In this document: positions 41,094-50,465 of the stretch, one piece after another
Numbering within the stretch: position 1 is the stretch's first letter
Layout: the number at the start of each line of letters is the position of its first letter
NCBI GenBank assembly: GCA_964627035.1
Contig: CAZVKN010000007.1
Span: forward strand, 32,633-96,632
Source: CAZVKN01 sp964627035
GTDB lineage: Bacteria > Electryoneota > AABM5-125-24 > Hatepunaeales > Hatepunaeaceae
DNA length: 64,000 nucleotides
Reading direction: 5' to 3'
Program-made: the position numbers and the translations under genes
The notes under the pieces: model-generated
What the model saw: the letters and a program-made list of their open reading frames with translations, nothing else
Databases searched by the model: none
What the model was told of the DNA's origin: nothing

Positions 41094-41990
41094 ATGAAAG
41101 TACTATCAACTACCTTTATCAGCTCATTGCTGCTTGTGTTGTTTTTTAACGGAACAGTTCTTGGGCAGCCGCAAATACTGGTTGATCCCTTGGAGATTGA
41201 ACCTGATCTTATCCCTCAGTTAGAGGTTGAAATGATTATATCAATCTCAAACGTGGGTGATGAGCAGTTGTCATTTGATGTCAATATTGTTTACATCGAA
41301 GGTGATGAAGATGATTATTTGACGGTGGTACCTGATAGTGGAATTGTTGAACCTGATAGAGATTTGGATTTAATTTTATCGTACAGTAGAGATCAACTGG
41401 GACCAGGTCATAGTAGAGCAGAAATTCGTATCAATAGCAACGATCCGGATGCGGAAATCGTAATTGTTCGATTTCATGAGTTAATGCCCTTTCTTCCTGT
41501 AATCATTAGCTTGTCGGAGGGTTGGAATCTCATATCTTCATACCTGATTCCTAACGAATATCGTGACATCCGCATGGTTTTGGGGGAACTCGTTGAACGC
41601 GAATCTATCCTGTTAGTCAAAGACGGTAGGGGTCGTTTCTACGTCCCCGCGAGAAACTTTAACAACATTCCTTTCTGGAACTTCCGAGATGGGTACTATG
41701 TAAAAATGGCTGAAGCCGATACTCGGGTAATATACGGCGATGAAGTCGCTTTCGACACGCCTATCCCTCTCCGGCAAAACTGGAACACTATCGCTTATTT
41801 CCCCGAAGACGAGATCGAAGCACCCGAAGCATTCGAAAATATCGAGGAAATTCTTATCCTCGCTAAAGACGGCAGGGGACGGTTTTATTATCCTGAAATC
41901 GGGTTCAATAATATGCGTCCTTTGAGGCGTGGTCAGGGCTATAAGGTCAAGGTAGAACAAGACGGTGAACTGATTTGGAATGTTCCCTAA
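41094..41990 (+). CDS. Secreted protein with ASH-like domain and duplicated WNLIS/KDGRGRF module
   Basis: 298 residues with a signal peptide (residues 1-24). Residues about 26-130 form an ASH/choice-of-anchor-D-like beta domain (ISNVGDEQLSFDV). The rest contains two copies of a module: GWNLISS, LLVKDGRGRFYVP, NFNNIPFWN, GYYVKM and then NWNTIAYF, ILAKDGRGRFYYP, GFNNMRP, GYKVKV. The same two-copy module is in the 1401-residue protein upstream. No T9SS tail is present, so it may stay in the periplasm or use another anchor. The function is unknown. Confidence 0.78.
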   Translation: MKVLSTTFISSLLLVLFFNGTVLGQPQILVDPLEIEPDLIPQLEVEMIISISNVGDEQLSFDVNIVYIEGDEDDYLTVVPDSGIVEPDRDLDLILSYSRDQLGPGHSRAEIRINSNDPDAEIVIVRFHELMPFLPVIISLSEGWNLISSYLIPNEYRDIRMVLGELVERESILLVKDGRGRFYVPARNFNNIPFWNFRDGYYVKMAEADTRVIYGDEVAFDTPIPLRQNWNTIAYFPEDEIEAPEAFENIEEILILAKDGRGRFYYPEIGFNNMRPLRRGQGYKVKVEQDGELIWNVP

Positions 41991-42105
41991 TATATGACCG
42001 GATTAACACTCCTTTATATTCCGGTATTGTGTGATTGCGGATGTTTGATCAGCATCTCCTTCCCCCAACCCAACCAACCTCTCTTAACACCTAAAAATGT
42101 CATAA

Positions 42106-43887
42106 CTATCTAAACCGTTGGGTTACAAACAGCAGCATCAAATAAATCAGCACCGGCAGGATGATAATCCCGACCGGGTACAAGCTGTGTTGAAGTGATC
42201 TTCTGATGTCGTCCTTTATCTCATCCCTTCTTGAAATTGAGGTTCCTTTCAATACCAAGAAAGGTAGGAAAAACGAATAGATCAAATCTGTCAAGCCTGA
42301 CCTGGCAGACGAACCTACCATGCCGGCTATCCACTCAAAGAATATCTTAGCACTAATCTTGTTCAATCCGTTTAAGCTTAACTCTGACAATCGGTAGAAC
42401 CGTACAGCAGCTTTGCGGTAGAGGAAATCCAAATCGAGATTGATCGCCCGCATCTCAGCCGGATAGAGCCCTGAACGCAGTAGCAGTGTGAATGCCAAAA
42501 TTGCGAACATCAGGAGCTGAAGTTGCGTCACCACGTGACTCGCACTATACGGGTGATATTCTACGCTGTATGGAAGCAGGTTGTAGAGAAATCCCGGGAA
42601 CAGCGCCAGAAAAACGCAGAAGAAAGCTGCAATCCCCATCGCCAGCATCATGTTCAACGGCGGTTCCTTCGGGCGCAGACCACAATCATGCCCGAAGAAC
42701 GTGAAGAACGGCACCTTAATCCCTGCATGATGAAGCACACCCGCAGATGCAAATTGCAGCATGAACCAAACAGCAATCAGCTTGTCGTGTCCCACAGCGC
42801 TGATAATCATAGATTTGGTCACAAAACCGCTGAAGAGAGGCAGTGCCGAGATTGACGCTGCTCCGATCAGACAAAACAGAGCAGTCAGCGGCATCGTTTT
42901 GTACAACCCGCCAAGATCGGTACAGTGATCCTTCCCTGTCATGTGCATCACCGCCCCCACCGACATGAACAGCAATCCCTTGTAAAGAATGTGCGAAAAT
43001 GCGTGTGCTACAGTGCCGTTCAGTGCCAACTCACTGCCGATCCCGATGCCGACAACCATAAATCCGACCTGATTGATGAGGCTGTATGACAGCACACGGC
43101 GGAGATTGTTTTCAAGCATCGCATAGAAAACCGGGTACACCGTCATAATCGCCCCCACCCAGATCAGCAGCTCAGTTCCCGGAAACGTCCTTGCCAACAG
43201 ATAGACAGCGCTCTTGGTGGTAAGCGCTGACAAAAATATCACCCCGGTAATAGTTGCTTCGGGATAAGCATCCTTCAACCACGGATGGAACGGTGGAATA
43301 GCTGCATTTAAGGCAATCCCAAGGAAAATAAACCACGAATCGAGCCCCGACAGACCGATATAGCTGAATTCGATGGATCCTGTGTTGTGAATCCGCATCA
43401 CTATCCCGGCAAGCAGGATCACACCGCCGAGAAGATGGATCAGAATGTAGCGGAATGCAGCCGCCCGGGCTGCTTTTGTCTTTCGTGCTAAGATCAGAAA
43501 CGTGCTGGAAACCGCCATTAATTCCCAAAAGATGTACAGGCTGACGAAATCTCCGGCAAAGGTCACTCCGAGTGTGCATCCCGCATACATCAGAGCAGCA
43601 ACATGCTGAAGATCATCTTTAACTTTCAGCGCAAACAGCAAGCCGATGAAGGTGATGAGAATGAAAATATAACCGAAAACCAGGCTTAACTTGTCAATCC
43701 GGCCGAAAGTCAGTACATAATCCAGTAGATTAACTTGCCAGTAGCTCCCTTCAGGCAGGTTGTAAATGGCTGTGAAAGCTATCACCGGAAGCAACAGCAT
43801 ATAGACGGATTTAAGTTTCCCCTTCAACAGCGGGATGAGCAACGATCCGAATATCAGGATGAGTGACGGCGGGGAACTACCTGTCAT
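42106..43887 (-). CDS. Third D-type antiporter subunit (MnhD/NuoL-like)
   Basis: 593 residues, 14 or more membrane helices. The D-type core is clear: a TM5 Glu in SLYIFWELMAV, and later NLRRVLSYSLINQVGFMVVG and the GLLFMSVGAVMHMTG block. The usually conserved TM7 lysine before the PxHxWL motif is replaced by Asn (ALNAAIPPFHPWL). It is the last gene of the minus-strand antiporter operon. ATG 43887 is preferred because GGTGAGGA lies upstream; GTG 43899 is the alternative. It overlaps the small gene before it. Confidence 0.85.
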   Translation of the reverse strand: MTGSSPPSLILIFGSLLIPLLKGKLKSVYMLLLPVIAFTAIYNLPEGSYWQVNLLDYVLTFGRIDKLSLVFGYIFILITFIGLLFALKVKDDLQHVAALMYAGCTLGVTFAGDFVSLYIFWELMAVSSTFLILARKTKAARAAAFRYILIHLLGGVILLAGIVMRIHNTGSIEFSYIGLSGLDSWFIFLGIALNAAIPPFHPWLKDAYPEATITGVIFLSALTTKSAVYLLARTFPGTELLIWVGAIMTVYPVFYAMLENNLRRVLSYSLINQVGFMVVGIGIGSELALNGTVAHAFSHILYKGLLFMSVGAVMHMTGKDHCTDLGGLYKTMPLTALFCLIGAASISALPLFSGFVTKSMIISAVGHDKLIAVWFMLQFASAGVLHHAGIKVPFFTFFGHDCGLRPKEPPLNMMLAMGIAAFFCVFLALFPGFLYNLLPYSVEYHPYSASHVVTQLQLLMFAILAFTLLLRSGLYPAEMRAINLDLDFLYRKAAVRFYRLSELSLNGLNKISAKIFFEWIAGMVGSSARSGLTDLIYSFFLPFLVLKGTSISRRDEIKDDIRRSLQHSLYPVGIIILPVLIYLMLLFVTQRFR

Positions 43888-44122
43888 AAAAATCCTCACC
43901 CCGTTTAACGATAAAACGCATCCCGGCAGCTATGAACACCAAAGCAACGCAAGAGATGAATCCGTACACGCAGTAAAATCCGAATCGTTCCTCCCACGGA
44001 AAATCGCCGTGCAGATCCACAAACAGCCCGGCTACCAACAATACGGCTAACAGCGAAAAAAACGCTGTCAGCAGAATTTTTATATTCCGGGGATTATCGA
44101 ATGTCTTTAGTTCTTTGCTCAT
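43877..44122 (-). CDS. Small two-helix membrane protein of the antiporter operon
   Basis: 81 residues: two hydrophobic helices (about 15-33 and 49-70) joined by a charged, aromatic loop (DLHGDFPWEERFGFY). It overlaps the downstream D-type gene by 11 bases and follows the 38-residue gene by ten bases, so it is part of the operon. It matches no Mrp subunit known to me; an accessory role is inferred. Confidence 0.7.
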   Translation of the reverse strand: MSKELKTFDNPRNIKILLTAFFSLLAVLLVAGLFVDLHGDFPWEERFGFYCVYGFISCVALVFIAAGMRFIVKRGEDFYDR

Positions 44123-44132
44123 TGGTACTGTA

Positions 44133-44249
44133 TCAACCGATGGTAAATATTGAGATAAAGTACAACAGTGCTACGATCAATATAATCACGAATGCCGTCC
44201 GGTAACCGCGAATCGGTTTAAAGGATACTTGTATGTGGTTCTCTTCCAT
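44133..44249 (-). CDS. Tiny single-helix membrane protein of the antiporter operon
   Basis: 38 residues (MEENHIQVSF, then a TM helix AFVIILIVALLYFISIF). GAGG lies six bases before the start, which is seven bases after the stop of the second D-type gene. The stop is ten bases before the next gene. This tight packing and the ribosome-binding site support a real gene although it is very short. The function is unknown; comparable tiny subunits occur in membrane complexes. Confidence 0.6.
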   Translation of the reverse strand: MEENHIQVSFKPIRGYRTAFVIILIVALLYFISIFTIG

Positions 44250-44256
44250 AATTGCC

Positions 44257-45741
44257 TCAGAAAATACTCCCGACTGCGAGCTTTGTCAGACTTAAAAACG
44301 GCTGCGGATAAAACAGTAATCCCAGCGAAATCAGTGCTGTCATTGCTAACGGCACGACACACCATAACGGCGCTTCGTCCATCTCATTCTTTATGCCGTC
44401 ACTCGCAGGAGATTTGAAGAATGCACTGTACACAATCGGCAGAAAGTACGCTGCGTTTAACAGTGTGCTGCTCAGCAGCACAAATGCGAACAACATCTGC
44501 TTTGCGTCAAGCGCCCCCATCAACAGATACCATTTGCTCAAGAAACCGCCCGCTGGAGGAATCCCGATCACACTCAATGAACCGATGAAGAAGGCACCCA
44601 TTGTCACCGGCATCTGCCTGCCTATACCTGCCATATTGCTTATATATCTCTTTTTTGTTGCTACATAAATTGCTCCTGCACAGAAGAACAAAGTAATTTT
44701 CCCGAATGCATGCATCACAATATGCATCATGCCACCTAACATGCTACTCGATGACAATAGAGCTATACCAAGAATCACATAAGAGAGTTGACTTATGGTA
44801 GAAAACGCTAAACGTCGTTTTAGATTGTCCTGTGATAGCGCGATTAGAGAGCCAACGAGAATTGTCACAGATGCTACGTAACATAGAGTGATACCAAGAT
44901 CGAATGACCGCATTAAATCCGTTCCGAAAATGCCCGTTGTTACACGGATTATTGAGAATAGACCAACCTTGACAACCGCAACTGCATGTAATAGAGCACT
45001 GACCGGAGTCGGTGCAACCATTGCTGCAGGCAGCCACGAGTGAAACGGCATGACAGCGGCTTTAGCAAAGCCAAAGATGAACATGAAGAACAAAAGAGAG
45101 ATCAAGCCTTTTGACATGTTACCGGATAGGATCCCCTGATCGGCAAATTCCAGTGTTCCCGTAAAATGATAAACAATCAACATAGCAGGCAGAACCAATC
45201 CGATTGACGAACCGAGAATGAATGTCAGGTATTTCCTGCCGGAAGATAGTGCCTGCTGATCCTGACGGTGAGTTACCAGAGGGTATGTTGCTAACGAGAG
45301 CATCTCATAGAAAAGATACAGGGTAAACAAGTTAGCAGCGAATGCGACGCCGATTGTAGCGGAAATCGCTAAAGCGAAGAAGGAATAATATCGAGTTTGA
45401 CTATGCTCGTTATGACCACGCATGTAACCGATAGAAAATCCAGTTGTAACTATCCACAGAATTGAAGCTACCAATGCAAACAGCAAGCCCAAAGCATCCA
45501 CTTCAAACCGAATTGAAACACCCGAAGCTATCTGGAATAAAGTATGTTCAATGCTAACACCATGCAATATGGCTGGAACCATCGAAGCGACGATGATCAG
45601 TTTCACCAAACCGGCTGTAAAAGACCAACCCTCTCGTATATTCGGTCGGTTGCGGAAGAGCAAGATCGGAACCACCACCAATGTGGAAGTCACAATTGCC
45701 ATTAACGGTTTTAGTGAAGTTATGGATTCCATCTGGATCAA
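44257..45741 (-). CDS. Second D-type antiporter subunit (MnhD-like)
   Basis: 494 residues, about 14 membrane helices. TM5 Glu in YLFYEMLSLATY and TM7 Lys in GFAKAAVMPFHSWLP are present, as in proton-translocating Mrp/complex I antiporter subunits. RRLAFSTISQLSYVILG is the half-channel block. It overlaps the upstream mnhD by 4 bases, so the two are translated together. Confidence 0.9.
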   Translation of the reverse strand: MIQMESITSLKPLMAIVTSTLVVVPILLFRNRPNIREGWSFTAGLVKLIIVASMVPAILHGVSIEHTLFQIASGVSIRFEVDALGLLFALVASILWIVTTGFSIGYMRGHNEHSQTRYYSFFALAISATIGVAFAANLFTLYLFYEMLSLATYPLVTHRQDQQALSSGRKYLTFILGSSIGLVLPAMLIVYHFTGTLEFADQGILSGNMSKGLISLLFFMFIFGFAKAAVMPFHSWLPAAMVAPTPVSALLHAVAVVKVGLFSIIRVTTGIFGTDLMRSFDLGITLCYVASVTILVGSLIALSQDNLKRRLAFSTISQLSYVILGIALLSSSSMLGGMMHIVMHAFGKITLFFCAGAIYVATKKRYISNMAGIGRQMPVTMGAFFIGSLSVIGIPPAGGFLSKWYLLMGALDAKQMLFAFVLLSSTLLNAAYFLPIVYSAFFKSPASDGIKNEMDEAPLWCVVPLAMTALISLGLLFYPQPFLSLTKLAVGSIF

Positions 45742-47225
45742 TTCGCTATCCCACTCGGTATAAAAGGTTGAATTATATTTGTGATAATATCTCCGCTGTA
45801 CAATCCAATTATAATTAAACCGACACTGACCACCAATAACGGTACTAACATGCTGACCGGAGCTTCTTCGATTTTACTCTTCTCTGACGATTTTTCAGGA
45901 GTCAGCTTAAAATAACCAATTTCAATGATTCTGAAAAAGATTACGACATTAATCAGACTCGACGCTAACAGCGCGATCATAAAATGCCATTTACCTGCTT
46001 CAATTGCACCAAGTATCAAATAGTACTTACTAAAAAAGCCACCCGTCGGTGGAACTCCGATCATTGACAATGCGGTGATGACGAAAGCAGTCATTGTCCA
46101 TGGCATTTTTCTGAACAGACCTTTGAAACTGTCAAAATTATGATCCTGCAGTTTCCTATGGATGATCCCAGCAACAAAGAACAGAGCGAGCATCATCATG
46201 GCATCATTCAATATGTGCAATATTGCACCGCTGACACCCATTCGGTTTCCCAGCCATACACCGCCGACCATATACCCCACCTCGGTTATAATGAGATAGG
46301 TCAGCATCTTCTTGAAATCACGTTGAGCGAGGGCTTGCAGTGATCCGCCAAATATTGCAACAACTGCGCACCAAACCAACGCATCCTGCCAAAGTGGATT
46401 ATCGAACACAAACTGTGGCGTGAACAGCGAATACATAACTCGGATCATGACGTAAACTGAAACCTTTGTCATCGTAGGCGCGATTAAGCTGCTGACAGCC
46501 GTTGGGGCGTACGTATAAGCATTGGGCAGCCACGCATGAACCGGAAAAAACGCCATCTTGATCCAAACACCACCCATCATCAGAATGAACGCAACTAAAA
46601 CTGTCTTGCTCCCATATAGCGGAATAAGAAGATCGTGCAGGTCTGCCATATTCAGTGAACCGGTCGCTATGTACAGATGACCGACTCCGAGCAGGTAGAA
46701 ACTCGCTCCCACTGTGCCTAAAATCAGATAATTGAAGCTGGCGAGCACGGCTCGACGGTTTCCTATAGCTATCAAAGCATACGTTGCTATCGCTGAAATC
46801 TCAAGCAGGACATACAGGTTGAACATGTCTCCTGTAATTGTAACACCGAGCAGCCCGGATATTAGAAGCAGATATAAAGTATAGAACTGAACTGTTTTCT
46901 CACCGATCTCCCGCTCGATGCTCTCCTTCGAGTAAATGACATTCAAAAAACTTGAGACGGCGACAATCACCATTACAAATGCGTTCAGATGATCAACAAC
47001 CAGTTCAATTCCGAACGGCGGAATCCATCCTCCTATGTGGTAGTGAATTGTACCGTGGTTTATGACCGTAATGAGCGTGACGACAGATTCATAGGCAGCA
47101 ACAGATACAGCCAAGAGAACGACAGGATAGCTGAATTTTCTGTTATGCAGACCGAGTAGCCCTGCTAATAAGGACGCAAGCAGTGGGACAGCGACGATGA
47201 GAATCGGTGAATGCAGGTAAGTCAT
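45738..47225 (-). CDS. mnhD: First D-type antiporter subunit MnhD
   Basis: 495 residues, about 14 membrane helices. TM5 Glu in GDMFNLYVLLEI, TM7 Lys in WIKMAFFPVHAWLPNAY and the KKMLTYLIITEVGYMVGG block are intact. It belongs to the Mrp-type Na+/H+ (or K+/H+) antiporter. It overlaps mnhC by 4 bases. Confidence 0.92.
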   Translation of the reverse strand: MTYLHSPILIVAVPLLASLLAGLLGLHNRKFSYPVVLLAVSVAAYESVVTLITVINHGTIHYHIGGWIPPFGIELVVDHLNAFVMVIVAVSSFLNVIYSKESIEREIGEKTVQFYTLYLLLISGLLGVTITGDMFNLYVLLEISAIATYALIAIGNRRAVLASFNYLILGTVGASFYLLGVGHLYIATGSLNMADLHDLLIPLYGSKTVLVAFILMMGGVWIKMAFFPVHAWLPNAYTYAPTAVSSLIAPTMTKVSVYVMIRVMYSLFTPQFVFDNPLWQDALVWCAVVAIFGGSLQALAQRDFKKMLTYLIITEVGYMVGGVWLGNRMGVSGAILHILNDAMMMLALFFVAGIIHRKLQDHNFDSFKGLFRKMPWTMTAFVITALSMIGVPPTGGFFSKYYLILGAIEAGKWHFMIALLASSLINVVIFFRIIEIGYFKLTPEKSSEKSKIEEAPVSMLVPLLVVSVGLIIIGLYSGDIITNIIQPFIPSGIAN

Positions 47226-47608
47226 CGCTTTATCTGCTCAATAATCTCGTCTTCTTCAATCGTTCCAAATCTTGAGTGGAGCTTCATAATTATGGATAAC
47301 GCCACTCCAAGAATGCTGACTGAGACCACAATCGCCGTTAGCATCAGCACGTGGGGTAAAGGGTTGATATAGTGAGACGGATCAATCGTGTGTAAAACAG
47401 TTTCAGGATTGGAGGAATGCTCAAGTATTGGAATTGTGGCGTCTCGTTTTGCGCCGATTGAGACATAGAATAGAATTATTGCAGCTTGAAAAATATTCAT
47501 ACCGATCACTTTCTTGATCAGGTTGTTTTTCACAATCATCGCATAGAAACCGATCATCATCAGCAGGATATAGATCACATAGTTATATTTTGCGATAACA
47601 AGTTCCAT
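47222..47608 (-). CDS. mnhC: MnhC/NuoK-like subunit
   Basis: 128 residues with three helices of the NuoK/MnhC fold (IGFYAMIVKNNLIKKVIGMN, and LMLTAIVVSVSILGVALS with the conserved tail). The short insert between helices 2 and 3 is a little longer than usual. It lies between the B and D genes, the normal Mrp order. Confidence 0.9.
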   Translation of the reverse strand: MELVIAKYNYVIYILLMMIGFYAMIVKNNLIKKVIGMNIFQAAIILFYVSIGAKRDATIPILEHSSNPETVLHTIDPSHYINPLPHVLMLTAIVVSVSILGVALSIIMKLHSRFGTIEEDEIIEQIKR

Positions 47609-47611
47609 TAG

Positions 47612-48364
47612 CTACAACCCACTCTCGTATGTGCCTCTCGATGAAAGACTTGTGTAGATCAAAATCATGGCAGACATCACTGTGACTGCAACTCCAATCT
47701 CGACCACAAGTATCCCAATCGAGCGAGCAGTCACACTGTCTAAAACAGGAATTACAAAAGAAAGGTAACTGTAGTCAAGGAAGTTCAGTTTGAACAGCAG
47801 GGCAGCAACACCGACAGTAGAATACAACAGAATTCCGATGGCGATAAAGATAAGATTTGTTTTCTCTTTGAATCTTCGGATTACAACCTGAATGTCATGA
47901 CTGATCGCCAGCAGAATAAAACTTGCCCCGAGAATGACTCCGCCCTGAAACCCGCCGCCGGGACTGTGATGCCCGTGCGCAATAACATACAACGCAAAGA
48001 TCTGCATAAACGGAATCATAAGGCGACAGACTGTCTTTACTATTAACGCCTGATGAGGAAGCTCCACGGGTTGTTCTTCCTGTTGATTTTGTCTTTTTCG
48101 AGAGCGGCGCAGCAGTGAATAGACAGCGATCCCTGCCGCAAACACCACCACAGTCTCAAACATCGTGTCGTAGCTTCTATAGTCAGCGAGAACGGCTGTT
48201 ACAATATTAGGAACAGATGTTTCTTCTACAGATTCTGTTATGTAATGTGGTGAAACATGAACACTTGCAGGGGAAGAGGGATCTGCCCAGTCAGGAAAGT
48301 CACTCTCAGCGTAAAGCAGCAGCAGTCCTGTTGAGATTACTACGATAAAACCGATGATCTTCAA
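47612..48364 (-). CDS. mnhB: MnhB-like subunit with N-terminal MbhE-like extension
   Basis: 250 residues. The first ~90 residues resemble the MbhE/MnhA C-terminal segment (one helix, a periplasmic loop with NIVTAVLADYRSYDTMFE, a second helix). The remainder is the MnhB domain with HHSPGGGFQGGVILG. Fusion of these two parts is known in some Mrp-like modules. It overlaps the preceding gene by 4 bases. Confidence 0.9.
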   Translation of the reverse strand: MKIIGFIVVISTGLLLLYAESDFPDWADPSSPASVHVSPHYITESVEETSVPNIVTAVLADYRSYDTMFETVVVFAAGIAVYSLLRRSRKRQNQQEEQPVELPHQALIVKTVCRLMIPFMQIFALYVIAHGHHSPGGGFQGGVILGASFILLAISHDIQVVIRRFKEKTNLIFIAIGILLYSTVGVAALLFKLNFLDYSYLSFVIPVLDSVTARSIGILVVEIGVAVTVMSAMILIYTSLSSRGTYESGL

Positions 48365-48606
48365 TCTTTCGTCCTCTGCGTTGTGCTGAACACCGCTGCG
48401 ATAAAAAACACAGTGGAAACCCCGGCACCGACGGCAGCCTCAGTAAATCCGACATCCACCGCCCCCATCTCAGCCCACAGCAGGCACATGAGAAAGCTGA
48501 AGACTCCGAAGATGATGGAAGCGCACAGCAGGTTCTTTACATGCAGTGCTGCGATAGCCGTGATCACTACGAGAAGGAGTATAATGATGTCAAACTGCCA
48601 GATCAT
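48361..48606 (-). CDS. MbhD-like (DUF4040) subunit
   Basis: 81 residues and three helices; the end contains MGAVDVGFTEAAVGAGVSTVFF, the signature of the MbhD/MnhA C-terminal DUF4040 domain. It thus replaces a part of MnhA, which is not present in full length here. Overlaps with both neighbours show co-translation. Confidence 0.88.
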   Translation of the reverse strand: MIWQFDIIILLLVVITAIAALHVKNLLCASIIFGVFSFLMCLLWAEMGAVDVGFTEAAVGAGVSTVFFIAAVFSTTQRTKD

Positions 48607-48992
48607 TTCTTGATGTTGCCCGAATCTGCCGATTGTTCGTTTTTATCAGGTTCATCTCTGTGCGACTGTTTCTTGGTCCACGGTTTAATGCCGGACTTGA
48701 ATCCAGCCTCAATTATGTGGTGTGTAGCGGTGGGACTTGCCATGAATATGAACACACAGATAAATATAATCTTGATGCTCACCAAAACTGCGCTAATTGA
48801 TAGATGATGAAAGTTGTACAGTGCTAAGCCGGAAAGCACAAAAAGCGAGGACAGCGTGTCACCCTTTCCCGCTGCGTGCATTCTGGTATAAAAATCAGGG
48901 AAACGGAGAATCCCGATAGTGGTTGTAACAAAGAAAAGCAGACCGATGATGATTAAGACTGCAGATATTACATCAATCACCGGCAGCCTCAT
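48603..48992 (-). CDS. mnhG: MnhG subunit
   Basis: 129 residues with three helices; GILRFPDFYTRMHAAGKGDT is the MnhG signature. A charged C-terminal tail (KSHRDEPDKNEQSADSG) extends beyond the normal size. It overlaps mnhF by 20 bases. Confidence 0.92.
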   Translation of the reverse strand: MRLPVIDVISAVLIIIGLLFFVTTTIGILRFPDFYTRMHAAGKGDTLSSLFVLSGLALYNFHHLSISAVLVSIKIIFICVFIFMASPTATHHIIEAGFKSGIKPWTKKQSHRDEPDKNEQSADSGNIKK

Positions 48993-49299
48993 CGGTTTTA
49001 CTTATATCTTCACTGCTATCCTTATCATCAGAAAAGATTTCATGTTTCGCATAGATATATCTTGCTGCCGCAAGTGTTGCGATGAAGTTGAGAAGCGCGT
49101 AAGCCAGCGCAATGTCAACGAACATTTCGACACGATGGAAGATCGTACCGATGATGATGAGCAGTATAGTTGTTTTTGTGCCGATAACATTCAAGCCCAT
49201 CACCCGGTCAATCGCTGTAGGACCTGACACCACGCGATACATTGTCATGAACATCAGGATCAGCAGCCCGACACCGACATATATAAACAGACTATCCAT
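48973..49299 (-). CDS. mnhF: MnhF subunit
   Basis: 108 residues with three helices; RVVSGPTAIDRVMGLNVIGT is the MnhF signature. The charged C-terminus is encoded in the overlap with mnhG. It also overlaps mnhE by 8 bases. Confidence 0.92.
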   Translation of the reverse strand: MDSLFIYVGVGLLILMFMTMYRVVSGPTAIDRVMGLNVIGTKTTILLIIIGTIFHRVEMFVDIALAYALLNFIATLAAARYIYAKHEIFSDDKDSSEDISKTDEAAGD

Positions 49300-49783
49300 C
49301 TGCTATCTGTTCCCTGAATATGGAAGCAACTCGCGGCACCATCTCTTCAATTATCATATCCATATTACTCGGATATATTGAGTGAACATAGTATTCTCCG
49401 CCGATAATGCGTACGGTAATTGTCCCGGGTGTGAGCGTAATGGAATTTCCGAGGGTCACCAAGGCGATATCATCCTTCAGTCCGGATTTGAACCACAGAA
49501 TTTGAGGATCAATTTTGTCCATCATTTTTGGATGTATGGCGAGATAGGCGATACTGATATTAGCGATAAAGACCTGCCATAGCAGCCACGGCATATAGCT
49601 GATAAAGCGAAACGCTTCAGTTAGTCTACCTTTTTTTCTGTTATTGGTGAAGATCAGGTTGCTGGACAGTTTTGCCACGAGCAGGCATGAGATAATCCCG
49701 AGGGTCAGGTGGAACAGATCAAATCTGCCTGAGAGGATTATCCAAGAGGTCAGCATGATCAGAAAAGTGTACCAGAATGTCAT
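49292..49783 (-). CDS. mnhE: MnhE subunit, first gene of the antiporter operon
   Basis: 163 residues; two to three N-terminal helices and the C-terminal domain with VTLGNSITLTPGTITVRI characteristic of MnhE. AAGGTGA stands before ATG 49783. The 288 bases upstream (49784-50071) contain no recognisable gene and should hold the operon promoter, though no convincing promoter boxes were found. Confidence 0.92.
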   Translation of the reverse strand: MTFWYTFLIMLTSWIILSGRFDLFHLTLGIISCLLVAKLSSNLIFTNNRKKGRLTEAFRFISYMPWLLWQVFIANISIAYLAIHPKMMDKIDPQILWFKSGLKDDIALVTLGNSITLTPGTITVRIIGGEYYVHSIYPSNMDMIIEEMVPRVASIFREQIADG

Positions 49784-50071
49784 TTACTAATCACCTTTCG
49801 GATTATCATCTCTGAAATTTTGAAAGATAAACCCATGATCTGTAAATGTAAACAAACTGTGCAAAACAATCAATTGATAGCAGCTATTCTCTTCATCATT
49901 TACAAGACCAAAGGCAAGTCTGATCCGTCGTCATATTTCATACTGATTCAAACCGAATGCTATCCTGCAGGCGTTTAATGGATCAGAATGTCAACCGGAG
50001 AGGAAAATCGGATTAGGAGAGTTGTGATTGCGAAGTAGGGTAAACCAAGGATTACGATGGTTGTCAGCACC

Positions 50072-50392
50072 CTAGGATAAATTAACAATAATTACGTAAA
50101 TAAAATGTGCACCGATTATTTTTAGTCGAATCATCACGTCCTCAATTCTGAATCTAATATTAAATACAAAAAACAAAATTACATACATAATAGCCACGGA
50201 CGATAGCTGAACTATAATTCGATTGGAATCACCGTCCATATTTAGAAGCCTTACCGATACAAACACACCCGCAACAAACGCTGAAACAATCCACAGTGAA
50301 AGTTCGAAAAGATTCACTCGTTTGTGTTTCATTGCGATGTTCACGCCAGTGGCTATTATAAAGATATGGAGTATTATCTGGAGTACTGACAT
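50072..50392 (-). CDS. Small membrane protein
   Basis: 106 residues with three hydrophobic segments (about 3-20, 30-48, 62-78) and a final hydrophobic stretch. It is A+T-rich compared with its neighbours. No family recognised. It stands alone between the antiporter operon and the rubredoxin-like gene. Confidence 0.5.
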   Translation of the reverse strand: MSVLQIILHIFIIATGVNIAMKHKRVNLFELSLWIVSAFVAGVFVSVRLLNMDGDSNRIIVQLSSVAIMYVILFFVFNIRFRIEDVMIRLKIIGAHFIYVIIVNLS

Positions 50393-50465
50393 GTGTTAAC
50401 CTACACCTAATGTCGTAAAGATAGCAAAAAATGCTGCCAGAATATCATCTGACGCATTTGGGAAT

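Noticed and set aside
42106..49783. Complex I or a group 4 hydrogenase operon
   Set aside because: Subunits E, F, G, B and C of Mrp type are present but no NuoBCDHI-like or hydrogenase subunits.
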